Source: Rhizophagus irregularis | Lineage: Eukaryota > Glomeromycota > Glomeromycetes > Glomerales > Glomeraceae | Reading direction: 5' to 3' | Length of the DNA: 64,000 nucleotides | Assembly (NCBI RefSeq): GCF_026210795.1 | Contig: NC_089439.1 | Location: 1,178,001-1,242,000 of the forward strand | Part shown: positions 41,390-52,129 of the stretch, piece by piece | How the letters are laid out: each line of letters begins with the position of its first letter | How positions within the stretch are numbered: position 1 is the first letter of the stretch | Made by a program: the position numbers and the translations under genes | Notes under the pieces: generated by a model | Told to the model about the DNA's origin: nothing | Seen by the model: the letters and a program-made list of their open reading frames with translations, nothing else | Databases searched by the model: none

Positions 41390-42180
41390 TGAAATCAGTA
41401 TTTTAAAGAATGGAAAAATGTCACGGTATTAACCACAAGAAGTTCTTTCAAGATTCCGCATCAGAAGTTTCTCACATTTATCCTTTGCGCAGTTCTGTCA
41501 ATCATAATTAGTCTTCTTCCAATCCTTTCAATGATTTCCGAAATCCTCCTGACGCCACGTCTTTGTGGAATTGTTTTAAATCGTCTAATTTTTTACATAA
41601 TGGACCATGGAAACCAATTTATTGATTTTTCTCCTAATTGTACTTTTAATTTTAATGTTTCGTTATTTTGTTCTCCTTTGATTTTTTTTTAATTCTCCTT
41701 TGTGTTACTCTAGTTAGTAGTTTTTTCTAGTGTTAGCTTCTTTTTTTTTACGGAGGGTGAACCCCTTATGGGTGCGCGCTTTTAACTAACTTTAGGATTT
41801 GCTTTTACTATGTATTTTATACCTCTGGTTGGCTTTCTACACAAAGTTAGTCAAAAGTGTCATCTTTGTTGGAATAAACAAATTATTTGTCCCCGACACT
41901 GTTGCAGATTTTCAAAGATTGCTTCTGATAAAAGGATTTGTTATTACACATTATCTAAAAATTTTTTCATACATGAATTTTCTTATCTGTCACATGAAAA
42001 TTATTCAACGATCACCCCCTGTTATCTAAATTTTTCTGGCCGATCTGGTCTAATTTTGTGACGCAGCAGATCGAAAATCCGCAGAGTTAAGATAGTCAAA
42101 TTCCGATCTTTAGATGATTGTGTCTCTACTAGTCTTAGAAAAACGGGGCAAAGGCGGAATTTTGTAAAATGTTCAAAAAT
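41390..42180 (+). pseudogene. GC-richer coding remnant, possibly LINE 3' end
   Basis: Protein-like frames appear in pieces: MEKCHGINHKKFFQDSASEV (about 41409), NPPDATSLWNCFKSSNFLHN (about 41540), and KCHLCWNKQIICPRHCCRFS (about 41850-41910), the last with a Cys-rich C-x2-C...C-x2-H pattern that could be a zinc site. Between them is a GC-rich fold ACGGAGGGTGAACCCCTTAT near 41750. Stops and shifts interrupt. The mix of a short Cys-rich piece and a structured GC-rich element is reminiscent of retroelement 3' regions, but no reverse transcriptase motif is visible. Confidence 0.35.
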
Positions 42181-42189
42181 CTTTTAAGA

Positions 42190-42980
42190 ATGCATTTCTT
42201 ATCGCTTACCCCAAGTAGGCTGACCATCTTTGTCTTGGTCGTACGATTATCATACGATTATTGATAATAATTTTTATAATAAGGTAAAAAAAAATACACA
42301 ACTCTTTTATATAATTTATAACAAGAAAAGTAATATAAAAATACAAAATATATTGTGTTACACATTAATAAAGTTTTATATTTTGTTTATTTTAAAATTA
42401 TTTTATTAAAGCTTTCAAGCTAATTCTTTGTGATATTCTGTATTAGTTGCTACTGCCACCTAAACACTGTACATAGAGCTTTATTATCGAAATGAATGAA
42501 CATATCAAAACCTCTTTCTAAGAATAGAACATTCACAAGTACGCGTGGTACTGTACGCCTGATACTATATTTGTTTTTTCTTGTTTTTTAAAAAAATTCT
42601 TAACTTTCGTGTTTAACAAATTATTTCGAATCAAAGTAAAAAAAAAATTAGCAAATGAACATGACGCAATTGATGTATAATCTAGTTACCAGAAAAATAA
42701 AAATCAATTTTATTATTTCTTATTAATATATAGCATTAAATATTTTACGCTCAAGTTAATCTTTTACGTGGCATAACTGAGAATAATTTATCAATGGTTT
42801 TCGCTAGTTTCTTGAATTACAAAATACAAAAAGTACAAAGTATGAAATAAATTGACAAAATAAAATTAATTATTAAAAATTATTAAAAAAAATATCAAAA
42901 AAGTGAATAAACAAGTATTAATATATTATGGTATTGATTATTCCTTAAAAAATGTAAAAAAATTTCCAGTGATGAGAACA
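42190..42980. other. AT-rich intergenic sequence
   Basis: Downstream flank of the small secreted-protein gene. No gene or repeat identified. Confidence 0.5.
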
Positions 42981-42981
42981 C

Positions 42982-43140
42982 TTAAATTGTAGGGTACGTT
43001 TTGACTTCAGAAATAGAGGTAGGTCCTTCTTCACCGAAAGTCTTGCAGCAGAACCCACCAGGGTTAGGATACGCTTCGCTATTAGGTAAGGCGACAAGCG
43101 TAATCAACAAAATAACGAGTACAAAAATAAATCGGTTCAT
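42982..43140 (-). CDS. Small secreted protein, 52 aa
   Basis: ATG at 43140-43138, TAA at 42984-42982. Residues 1-23 (MNRFIFVLVILLITLVALPN then SEA) form a textbook signal peptide: one Arg, a long hydrophobic core and an A-x-A/S-E-A type cleavage region. The mature peptide would be 29 residues, starting YPNPGGFCCKTFGEEGP and ending EVKTYPTI, with a vicinal Cys pair. Base composition is richer in G+C than the flanks. A TTTATAAAAATT box lies about 60 bp upstream (43195-43206). Fungal genomes carry many such short, secreted, unique peptides, some acting at host interfaces. No homologue is recognised and a role is only inferred from secretion. No intron is needed. Confidence 0.62.
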   Translation of the reverse strand: MNRFIFVLVILLITLVALPNSEAYPNPGGFCCKTFGEEGPTSISEVKTYPTI

Positions 43141-43650
43141 AATGGATAATTTGTATTAGAAACTTATTTGTAAGTGATTATTTTATAATTTTAATTTTTA
43201 TAAATTTTTGTTTTTTATTGAATTACTTGTCTTTTCATATCCACCATCTTTTTATAATAAAAAAAAAAAGAAGCTGCAAGATTTTATCAAACATTTTTGC
43301 TTCTTGTAAATCAATTTTCAATATGTATTGTTTTAGGTTAAAAGTAGAGATCGGATCTGTTAATCCGGATATCTGGTACGATTTTGAGTTTATCCGTTAA
43401 AGGCTTAACTAAATTTGTAGATAGTTTGTTTATTTAACTTTTCCAGCGTCTTGCATTTGCATATGCTTGCGATAAGCTAAATATAGAATACAAAAAAAAC
43501 AAAAAAAAAGGGTTATAAATTAAATAATTAATAATTAGGGCGATAGTATAGGTAAATAGGGGAATTGTTGGTCTAATTGAGTTAGAGAAGCGTAATAATG
43601 TTTACTTTCGTTTATTTTAAAGAAATAAGTTATTTCTTCTTTGGATTTCT
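43141..43650. other. Upstream region of the secreted-protein gene
   Basis: Contains the TATA-like box noted above and AT-rich sequence. The 60-codon frame at 43218-43400 has no support. Confidence 0.4.
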
Positions 43651-43659
43651 TAATAAAAT

Positions 43660-43810
43660 AAAATTAAATTTATGTAAATACAACTAGTAATAAACTGTAA
43701 TATAGATATAAGTTTTATGATATATCAGTGATCAAATTATGTAAATTCTGTACGAATTCCGTGAAACTTTCAACGGACTATTGTGATACGTTATTTTAAG
43801 GAAAAAAATC
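43660..43810. repeat. Inverted repeat partner of 52930-53140
   Basis: TAAATTTATGTAAATACAA, TAATAAACTGTA, ATCAGTGATCAAATTATGTA, CTGTACGAATTCCGTG and AACGGACTATTGTGATACGT reappear reverse complemented and diverged at 52930-53140. Confidence 0.6.
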
Positions 43811-43832
43811 ATATAAAAATCTTATTAAATAA

Positions 43833-44010
43833 GGGTTACGGTAATTTCGCCGAAAGCCATTTCGTCGAAAGGACGTTTCGCCGAAAAATAGGGCCAACAT
43901 TATGCAGAATTATAAATAACTCAGGCCAGAGATTATTTTTCGGCAAAATGGCTTTCGAAATGTCCCGATACCTTAAAGGTTACGATACCTTAAATGGTTG
44001 CGGTACATTT
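43833..44010. mobile_element. Short foldback element with TTCGCCGAAA motifs
   Basis: GGGTTACGGTAATTTCGCCG and AAAGCCATTTCGTCGAAAGG on the left face TTTTTCGGCAAAATGGCTTT and CGAAATG on the right. The same motif set borders the element at about 48164-48597. The overlapping 77-codon ORF is an artefact. Confidence 0.55.
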
Positions 44011-44608
44011 AAATAAGTATACAGTTTTTCTATAGGGTAAAATAATGGTTAAAATAATTAAATATTAACTTTTTATTAATAAAAGTAAGTACAGTAGTAT
44101 ATTATTGATATACCGCCATGTTTTGAGAATACTAATTTAAATAATAAATAGTTTTATAAGTAACTTCATTATTATGTTTACACTTATCTAACTTCTAATT
44201 GTTAATTTTTAAATAACAAATAGGCTCTGTAAGTATATTCATTAATTCATTAACGAAGTGACATAATTTGTACCTCCTTTTTTTGTAAAATATGAAAATA
44301 TTCATTGATATTATGATCACACATTATTTTAAAAAAAAAAAATATCTTAAATAATAATAGGATAAAGTAAAACTGTAAGTATTTCATCACCAATTAAATA
44401 GTCCGCTTTAAAGAAAAAACAATACAAATTCTCGGACTTAATTATTAATTAAACCAGTAAAATTTACACAAAGTAACGTGACTATTTTTTTTTTTTTTTG
44501 CTGACTTTCCTGCGGATGAAAGGAAAAAAACGAAACCATCACGAGTAAATCAGTACTATGTCACATTTCCCCACACTTAGTCAATACAAACCGAAAAATT
44601 GCGTAATA

Positions 44609-44792
44609 CAGTCAAACCTTTATATAACGATATGTCGGGACATATATGAAATTTTTTAGGAAATATCGTTATATCAAAGTTATACCGATATTTATATGTC
44701 CTCACAATAGTGGGAAAATAAAATTTTATCGGTATATTAAGTTTTTAATAGTATATCGGTATATCGAATATCGGTATATCGAGGTTAGACTG
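44609..44792. mobile_element. 184-bp pogo/mariner-type MITE
   Basis: TA-CAGTCAAACCTTTATATAAC-GATA on the left; the right end reverse complemented is TA-CAGTCTAACCTCGATATACC-GATA. CAGTC ends and TA duplication are as in pogo/Tigger-type elements. The interior is a chain of TATATCGGTATATCG repeats. Confidence 0.85.
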
Positions 44793-45210
44793 TAATTAAT
44801 AAATACTCGATATAATTACTCATGGGAATTTTTTCATGTAATTCGTCATGGCGATGAGATCTACAAAACAAAAAAAAAAGAATTATTGAAATTGGACCAC
44901 TTAAATCGCGAAATAATTGTTTTTGCTTCTGGGATGATCCGGGACTTTATCGTCATATTAACCAAATAATGCGAATAATGACTTGACATACTATTTCTCC
45001 CTTAAAAATCATTAAATAGTTTTTAAATATCATTAAATCATTTCAAATCACTTGCTTATGATTTTATCTGTCGTCATATGTAAGTCTATTAAAAAAATTT
45101 TCTTTAAAAAAAAATCTTTCTTTAAATAAATCTTAAAAAGTCTTTCTTATAAAAATCTTTCTTTATTTTCTTATAAAATTCGTACAAAAAATTTATAATT
45201 TTATAATAAC
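44793..45210. other. Intergenic, upstream of the next pseudogene
   Basis: AT-rich with a TCTTTCTTAT / TTTCTTTAAA simple-sequence stretch at 45090-45190, possibly the promoter side of the gene at 45211. Confidence 0.4.
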
Positions 45211-46551
45211 AATGTCTTCTACTGAAATTGTGAAGACAATCGAAGGTAATTTTGTTAAGTTTTCCAAGTAGAATTTTGCTAAATCTCACCGTAGGTGATC
45301 ACTGCATGAATTTTTTTTAAAAAAATTTCATTATTATTCCGATAAAGTATATTTGGTTTATTCTCTCATCATTCTCAAAAAAAAAAAAAAAAAAAAATTA
45401 TTTCGTCATTATATATGTATATTTATGTCAGCCGGAATAAATTATCTGTGGTAATTTTCACCTGCCATGAGATTTAGCAACGTATATGTGTATGTATTTT
45501 TTTTTAATTAGGATACTGACTTATTTTTGATAATTTAAAATTGGGATGTTGTCATAGATAGTAATATTATCGTTGATAATATTATTGATGGCGATAAAAC
45601 TGATAATAATATTATTGATAACAATAAAACTAATGTTGATGATAATGATTGTATTGAAAGTAAATATTTAGCTGTTTTTTTTTCATTGCACTAATTATTG
45701 TATATTAAATTGCATTTCAAAATTATATAGTGACATTATTATCACCCGAGAAAGTTCGAAAAATGCTTCGTGAATTTGGTTTTGATAATAAGGAAGTGGA
45801 ATGTGGAGTGAACCAATCGAGATTCCTCTTGGTGTTTTTATGACGCCTTTTGTGATTCGCGAAGTTATTCTTTCTGTTTGCACTTTCAAGATATTGAGGA
45901 ATATCCAGAAATTTCATATGAATGTAAAAAAGGGCAGATTCCTAAATGGGTATCTCAAAAAGTTCAATCTGTTAATCCTGGAAGAATTATACCTGGAACG
46001 GGAACTCCTGCTAGATCCTATCCAGACTATGTATCAGTATATAAACTTCAAAAGCCTTCAAAAAATAAGGATCAAGTAAAAATCCTTGATCCATTAATCA
46101 GCATTTCTTGTATCGTGGAATACGTACATCAGATACTATTCCCGTGTTTCTTTTAAGAATAGCGCTAGTATCATCAGTAAATAATGAATTTGGTCCTGGT
46201 CTTTATTGCACTCCTAATTTTAATCTTGCTGTTGAGTATGCAGGAAAAAATGGCGCAATTTTTGTATATGATTGGTCTAATTTGGACAGCGATTTTACCA
46301 TTAAAACTTTGATAGATAGAGAATGGGAAGATACTGTTAAAGGTTGGATATGTATCATAGACGATGATAGTAAACCAGGTCCACCCCAATTTGATGAAGA
46401 TATTATTCAAGGACCTGTTTCTAAAAATCATGGGAGTATCTATAACTGCAGCAAACCAATTCAGTCACAAGATTTACAAGTTGTCGTGACAACAACTAAT
46501 GGTGTGAATGCGATGACAGAGCGTTTATATGCAATTATTTATCTTTATTAG
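45211..46551 (+). pseudogene. Decayed gene, ADP-ribosyltransferase-like C-terminus
   Basis: A start exon MSSTEIVKTIE at 45211 ends in GTAATT. An Asn/Asp-rich piece (DNIIDGDKTDNNIIDNNKTN, about 45555-45655) follows, then an intron GTAAAT...ATATAG ending about 45730. The main body lies in three frames: MTLLSPEKVRKMLREFGFD, EPIEIPLGVFMTPFVIREV, QDIEEYPEISYECKKGQIPK, GRIIPGTGTPARSYPDYVSV, then FLYRGIRTSDTIPVF, NEFGPGLYCTPNFNLAVEYA, GWICIIDDDSKPGPPQFDED and MTERLYAIIYLY-stop. Frame changes lie near 45797, 45880 and 46100. The YRG followed by FGPGLYCTPN-x-x-A-x-x-YA resembles the order of motifs in ART-fold enzymes, but the catalytic glutamate cannot be assigned, so the fold is an inference. Not functional as it stands. 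Confidence 0.6.
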
Positions 46552-46840
46552 CTATAAATCATATAATAAATTGATTTACATATTACCACTTCAACAAAAC
46601 TTGCTTTTCTATAAAATATTGAAATAATGAAAAAAAAAGATCATGATCAATATTATAGGTGCTGTCAAATTTTATGAATTATGTATGAAATCTTGTTTTA
46701 AATAATTATGACATGGTTTTTATGGTTGCAATATGTAATTTGGTAGCAGTAGCATAAGCGTGTTTATATTTCGGCGGTACTTATAATATATATCAGATTA
46801 AATTATATAGATAACATGAAATTATAACTTTCAATTTTTA

Positions 46841-47562
46841 ATGATGGCAACCTATTTACAAAAAGCCGGAAAATATTATTTCCAAAAAATGGCTGAGTCA
46901 AAAAAAATGATTACGATTCTACGGTTTATGTCAAAATAGAAAATCCAGAAGGAATTGAGTATGGGGAAAACCATCTGATCATTATCAACGGTAAGTTGGA
47001 CTCTCCCTCTATTTGTATTAAATCAATTATCCTTGCTGAACCTAACCTTAAGTATCAACAAAGATAAATTAGAAAAGTGTCTTGGAGAGTCCATACGAGA
47101 CGCTATTGATGATGTTTGTGAGATAATTGAAAGATGGCAAAAAAGAGTTGCAAAAAGATATAATCAAAATTTTAATTGTAATTATGAGGAATTCCATCAC
47201 CTTTATTTTGATTTGAAAGCGGGAGTTGAAGTGAGTGATTACAGGATAAAAATAACCTTATAAAGGTACTAGAAAAAGGAAATATCAAATATTATGAGCT
47301 TCAAACCATGTCGCTCTACAAACAACATCGGAATAAGGTAGCACACAAGGAAAAATGGAAACCAGAGGATAAAAATAAAGGACAACGCAAAGAGGCCACT
47401 AAAAATGCCCTTGAGTGTATTAAAATAGCTACAAAAATTAGAAATAATCCAGAGTTGATCTTTGCGTTTGAAAAGTGTGTCAAGGATTTAGATTGTCTCA
47501 CTATTGTCTCTCAATGTATTACTATCTATAGGCGTGATAATCCTGGAATAATACTATATTAG
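46841..47562 (+). pseudogene. Decayed gene, unknown family
   Basis: Pieces of one protein follow each other in different frames: MATYLQKAGKYYFQKMAESK (46844), which runs into a stop because an A-run (about 46900-46907) has changed length; DSTVYVKIENPEGIEYGENH; SICIKSIILAEPNL; KCLGESIRDAIDDVCEIIER (47033-47263 frame); FHHLYFDLKAGVEVSDYRIK; and LQTMSLYKQHRNKVAHKEKW to NPGIILY-stop (47308-47562 frame). At least three frame changes. HRNKVAH recalls the HEPN-like or RiboL-PSP type 'R-N-x-x-x-H' helix seen in many nuclease-associated domains, but this is only a local resemblance. Family unknown. Confidence 0.55.
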
Positions 47563-47569
47563 AAAGTAA

Positions 47570-48160
47570 AAGGGTTGGTTACTAAACTATCATCCATTAA
47601 ATATTGATTACTTGAATAATTTATTCTCATTTCTCACATAGTACTCTGTTAAGAATCAAGCGATTTTTGATTTCACTTAATTCTAGATCCGGAAGCTCTG
47701 AATTATTTATTAGTATAAAAATATTTCCGGTTGCTCTCTCTTATCTATTCCTTTTAAATTCTGTATTTAATTTTGTTTTTGAAAATAAGTTTGGTTAAAC
47801 GAAATTATATGTACAAATGAAAAGCTGTAAATTTAACTTCCTTAATTCTTAAATATTAAGAAAGAATACTCTTGCTATAAACATGCTGCATGCGTTTCAT
47901 GCGTTTCGCAAGTATTCCTTTCTATATAGAAAAAAACATTATCGTGTTGAAATCGTAATTTGTAAGCTAAAAAAATAATAATAATGAATTTATAATTAAT
48001 TAATGAATTTATAATTAATTAATGAATGGTTAGATTCAATAAATATGACTTTGAAGAAAACTTTTCTTATATATTATTTTATATTAAATATAAATTACGA
48101 TGAAAATTAAAAAATCTTTGTATGTTATTAAGATAAGGTAATTATTTCGAAAGTTAAGAA
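47570..48160. repeat. Intergenic; possible solo LTR
   Basis: From 47647 (TGTTAAGAATCAAGCG) through AGTATAAAAATATTTCC (TATA-like, about 47712) and TTGCTCTCTCTTATC the sequence has the layout of a small LTR. TACTC occurs at 47642-47646 and 47867-47871, but the 3' end does not finish in CA. Tentative. A 21-bp tandem pair (TGAATTTATAATTAATTAA) lies at about 47984-48025. Confidence 0.25.
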
Positions 48161-48163
48161 ATG

Positions 48164-48597
48164 GGTTACGGTACATTTTGCCGAAAACCATTTCATTTCG
48201 CCGAAAATGATAGAAATTATAGCGATTATCACTTTATAAAAATATTAATCGCGCAATGAAAATAAAAAATTTTTATTTATTTATTTATTAAATTACATCA
48301 GGAACCTTAATAAAAAATACATGAAAGACTATTGGATAAAACAAAAGACTATCGTTAATAGTTAAAAAATTAAACCATGAATCATTAGTAATGAATGTTA
48401 CGTGAATTTATTAAAATAATATATATATTTAGTTTATTTTATTTTTACGCAGTTTATTTTTGTATGTATTTTTTTATGATGATCAAGATGGCTTAATAGG
48501 TGTAAATAATTGTATGATATTTAGCATAAAAACAATAAAATAAACAAATGTAATAAATAATGTTTCGGCAAATGTCCATTCGGCGAAATGGTTATGT
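48164..48597. mobile_element. Foldback element with TTCGCCGAAA ends
   Basis: GGGTTACGGTACATTTTGCC, GAAAACCATTTCATTTCGCC at the left and TGTTTCGGCAAATGTCCATT, CGGCGAAATGG at the right are arranged as inverted arms, like 43833-44010. AT-rich noncoding centre. Confidence 0.5.
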
Positions 48598-48599
48598 CA

Positions 48600-49250
48600 T
48601 TTATTATGTATAAATAACAAAGAATTAGAACAATGAATGAATAGGTTAATTAAATATCGGTTATCTAATAATAATAATATTGTGAAAGAACATTGTTATA
48701 GTAAAGCTGTAATAGTCCCTTCTATGGATAAAATATAATGAAAATTTTTGTAATACAAATTTTGTCATTATATCGGAATGATCGGGCAATTAAGTTTCAG
48801 AATTATAATGGTGAGATTTACAAAGATGATCAGGGGGATTGCGTTTACTATGATGATATCATGACTGTTAATAAAATAAACTTTTTAATTGTAGTAAGCT
48901 GCGTCTCTTTGAGTTTATTAATAATCAATTGTTTTGATCGTCTTTATTGTCTTTATTGTCTTCTCTTTAACGTACATTAGCCCTTTGGACAGTCTTCGTC
49001 TGATATCATATTTTTAAACCCGGTTAGCTCATTCTATGTAAGAAAAGATATATAAACGTGAATAAAAATGTTACATGATCATTTTAAAAAAATCGCTCCG
49101 AAAAAAACTGTTAATACATTTTAACACATTTCAAAGTATAATTATCTCGATTATTCTCATTTTCTTCACAATAAATTAACACTGTTACTCATATCTGTTA
49201 CATCAAAATCAAGGTTCGTTTTGAGTTGAATTAGAAATCGTTTGCTAATA
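48600..49250. other. Intergenic, one unsupported ORF
   Basis: The 80-codon frame at 48738-48980 has a hydrophobic end (FLIVVSCVSLSLLIINCFD) followed by a short repeat-derived LYCLYCLLF. Nothing else supports it as a gene. Confidence 0.4.
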
Positions 49251-49256
49251 TTGATC

Positions 49257-49325
49257 TAATCGATTCTTGAGTTTTTAGATGTCCTTAATCTGAGCGTCTT
49301 GCCCGCTCAACCACGCCTGGTAATC
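49257..49325 (-). other. tRNA-Leu-like sequence (pseudogene or SINE head)
   Basis: On the minus strand GGCGTGGTTGAGCGGGCAAG then ACGCTCAGATTAAGGACATC and TAAAAACTCAAGAATCGATT. The first part is very close to a tRNA-Leu D-arm and anticodon arm, with ATTAAGG as anticodon loop (reading AAG if aligned to tRNA-Leu). The T-arm is poor (AGAATCGATT instead of GGTTCGAATCC) and the acceptor stem does not pair, so a working tRNA is unlikely. Confidence 0.4.
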
Positions 49326-49479
49326 ATATCACATAATTGATTATTATTGTTAACTGAGACATACAATGGTGAATATTATTCTTTAGGAACATAAGTTCCT
49401 AATCTCTCCAGTTCTAGATGGAATCTAGGGCGGTTACCTCGTCTTTTTTTATCGAGAAAATCTCTGTGAGTCTGTGTTC

Positions 49480-50061
49480 ATGGGGATCGCCATTATTCTT
49501 TATGCTGTCAAACAAAAAATAGACTGTGAAATTAAAGTACGTAACACAAAATTTAATGAAAGATTGACTGCGGAGATGAACAAAATTAATTCGCACTATA
49601 CTGCGGAAGTCATTTTAATCAACGCTCGTATCGGAATTTTGGCTTTAGCCTTTCTTCGAAATGCTGCAGAGGCGCAAAGTATTCTCGACAGGATTAATAA
49701 TATCGAGCAAACCGTTAATGATCTATATGAAGAGGCACGGTTAGTTAATCAATCGAGACTGCTCGAAGAGCAAAATGAAACGGAAACAATTAACTCAGCC
49801 GTCAACTCTTTGTCCAATGTATCTTCCGAAGGTATTTCTTGCGACATTTGGACTCGTTTTAAATGTATTACCGATAGAATTATGACCGAAAAAAAATTTA
49901 CCTTAGATGAAGCGTGTAATAGAATAGCAGTTGAAATAAATGATTATGGTAAAGGAAAGATTTGTGCGCAGGCCGTAAAGAATTTTTACAAAAAGAATAA
50001 TTCTCATAGTATTAGGAACACATTTCCTAAAACCTTTGCAGAGGAAGTTCTAGAAACCTAG
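49480..50061 (+). CDS. 193-aa protein of unknown function
   Basis: ATG at 49480; the frame also opens at GTG 49474. The frame upstream is closed by a TAG near 49427, while a different frame has ATGGAATCTAGGGCGGTTAC at 49419, so a lost base or a missed exon could have removed the true N-terminus. The first 60 residues include a hydrophobic stretch (MGIAIILYAVKQ) then charged helix. Residues about 60-115 are a likely coiled coil (AEAQSILDRINNIEQTVNDL, YEEARLVNQSRLLEEQNETE). The C-terminal part (FKCITDRIMTEKKFTLDEAC, NRIAVEINDYGKGKICAQAV, KNFYKK) looks like a compact helix-turn-helix-type unit. It resembles C-terminal units I associate with AM-fungal multi-copy proteins, but no name can be given. 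Open to its TAG without damage. Confidence 0.55.
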   Translation: MGIAIILYAVKQKIDCEIKVRNTKFNERLTAEMNKINSHYTAEVILINARIGILALAFLRNAAEAQSILDRINNIEQTVNDLYEEARLVNQSRLLEEQNETETINSAVNSLSNVSSEGISCDIWTRFKCITDRIMTEKKFTLDEACNRIAVEINDYGKGKICAQAVKNFYKKNNSHSIRNTFPKTFAEEVLET

Positions 50062-50064
50062 GTT

Positions 50065-50650
50065 TCTAGTGTAATACATTAGATAAGATTAGTGTGTGGG
50101 TACGAAATAATGAGTAGTGGGGATATTCAAACAACTTGACAGTTAAAGACATCTTTTTCTTTTTTATCAATAACTGTTGCAAAGATGTTACAATCAGCAA
50201 CTTTATTTTGAAGAGTTTGTAAAATATTTTCTGGAATGTTAAATTTAAAAGTATGATGAATTCCAGGTTCAGTATTTGTATAAAGAATTCTTTTTCAGAT
50301 AAAAATTGAAACGTATTAATTTTTTTTTTTTTACGATGTTAAAATTTATTACTTTATTAGGAAATTAAGAAAAATTACAAAAAAGGTGATCTACATTATT
50401 ATATAACTACAATATTAGAAGTTAAGATGTATCGTTCAAAATGAACTATCTACCCTTCTGCACGCGCAAATAGGTTCATTTAACTACCCTAACTAATTAT
50501 AATTATACATAATTTATATAATTTGCAAAAATTAAAAAAAATAGTTTGCGCTCCATAAATTTCACAAATAGATTTAATATTTGATGCAACTTGTCGTACA
50601 GTATTTATTTTCTAAACATACGAGGTGACAAACTTTATTATGATAAATGT
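50065..50650. other. Intergenic sequence
   Basis: No gene seen. AT-rich with a T12 run at about 50320. Confidence 0.45.
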
Positions 50651-50656
50651 TAACTA

Positions 50657-52077
50657 TTAAACAATCTCAACTGATCTTATTTTCCTTTCCTCTCCAATTG
50701 CGAGCTTAGCCAATATATAATCAATATCATCGGAACTTAATTCTGAAATTTCTTCCGCAGAAAAAGATTTTATTTGCATTTTATCTTTACCACCGATCAT
50801 ATTAAAAAATTCATAGACTTTCTGAGCAATAGATAATGTCCGTTCAACATACATATGATGAAGTTGTTCCCTAACCTCTTCAATAACTAGTGCTTGAGCC
50901 TTACGTTCTTCACATTCTTCACGTTCTTCACGTTCTCTACGTTCTTTACGTTCTTCACGTTCTTTACGTTCTTTACGTTCTTTATGTTGTTTATTGACTA
51001 ATTCCTTGAAGTAATATAAGCGAATCTTAAATGCTTTTCCAAAAAAGTAATAATAATGAATTACTTTTTGAGTCCTCTTTATTGCTCTATCTCTTCCTTC
51101 TTTAGTATTTCTAAATAATATCTCTTTCATAGAGATATTTTCATTATTAGTACGTGATATAAAATCAGATAAAATGGAGAATACATTATTGTCATCTATA
51201 TCAGTCAATTGTTTCAAATCATCATTGTTTTCTGATTCATCCATAAGTTTATTGTTTTTTGATTCATCCATAAGTTTATTGTTTTCCAATTCATCCATAA
51301 GTTTATTTAATGTGTCAAACAACTCACTACCAACCGATTCTTTCAATTCTTTCAAAAGTTTTTTTAATGTTTTCTGCGAACGCGAAGATTTATTTCCCTG
51401 TTCTTCTTTGAAAAAGTCGTAAGCAAGAGAGACTGGGATTGTAAAAATAGCTAATAAAGAGTTTGTGTGTTGATGATAGTGTTATGATAACAAAAACCTT
51501 AAGGATAAAACTAGTAGTCACTAAAATTAGCATTGAGCGGTTAAATTTGGGATTATATTGACCGTAAATGGACATTAATAAAGCAATAAAATATATGCAA
51601 GATATGGGTATAACTATATATAAATGATCGGATGTTTTAAAGGTTATTTCACAGAAATAAGAGTAGTAATATATATTTACAATGAAATCACTAACTATAA
51701 CCACCTTTCTGCAAATATCGATTTTTTCAGTAAGAATAGTTTTATATGATTCTATTATTTTTTGATGCTTTAATATCTTTATATAATTCTAATATGAAAT
51801 ATATAAAGCGAGTAGCGTACATAAGGAGAAAAGGTAACCCAAAATATATTATAATAAAGCGTGTTTTTCCAAAAATTTCAAAGAAGTTGCTGCGATAAGA
51901 ATAAAGTACAGTAGGTAATACAACATAAATCGAAACAAAAATTCCATATGTAAGTAATAAAAATTTCATCATATATTTTTTGTAATTGAACGAAAGAGTA
52001 AAATTCACGAGGATCGGAATCATAACGAACATAAATAAATTGTGAACATCGGTTGTTGGGTCGTATTTATCAGCCAT
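50657..52077 (-). pseudogene. Multi-pass membrane protein, two frameshifts
   Basis: Start ATG at 52077 (MADKYDPTTDVHNLFMFVMI). The frame 52077-51742 has about three or four membrane segments (PILVNFTLSF, FLLLTYGIFVSIYVVLPTVL, FIIIYFGLPFLLMYATRFIY) and stops after an A-run at about 51757. One base away the reading continues as KTILTEKIDICRKVV and through three more membrane segments (LYIVIPISCIYFIALLMSIY, MLILVTTSFILKVFVIITL). Near 51473 a second shift leads to SLLAIFTIPVSLAYDFFKEE and a long soluble tail (ending at 50657). The tail has a LMDES-NNK triplicate repeat, a K/R/E coiled coil (about 50900-51000, RKEREERKERREREEREECE) and a C-terminal SFSAEEISELSSDDIDYILA. Together about 470 residues. 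Either a recent pseudogene or two homopolymer/assembly errors in an intact gene. Family unknown. Confidence 0.62.
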
Positions 52078-52129
52078 TGGGAAATGATTTCTCAGTTTAT
52101 GTTTGAAAAAAGAGTTAATGACAATAAAC

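Noticed and set aside
43783-44016. 77-codon ORF
   Set aside because: Lies across a foldback element and reads through its inverted arms.
49414-49596. Minus-strand 60-codon ORF (NNGDPHEHRLTEIFSIKKDE)
   Set aside because: Partly protein-like but antisense to the start of the 193-aa CDS and without a start context or continuation.
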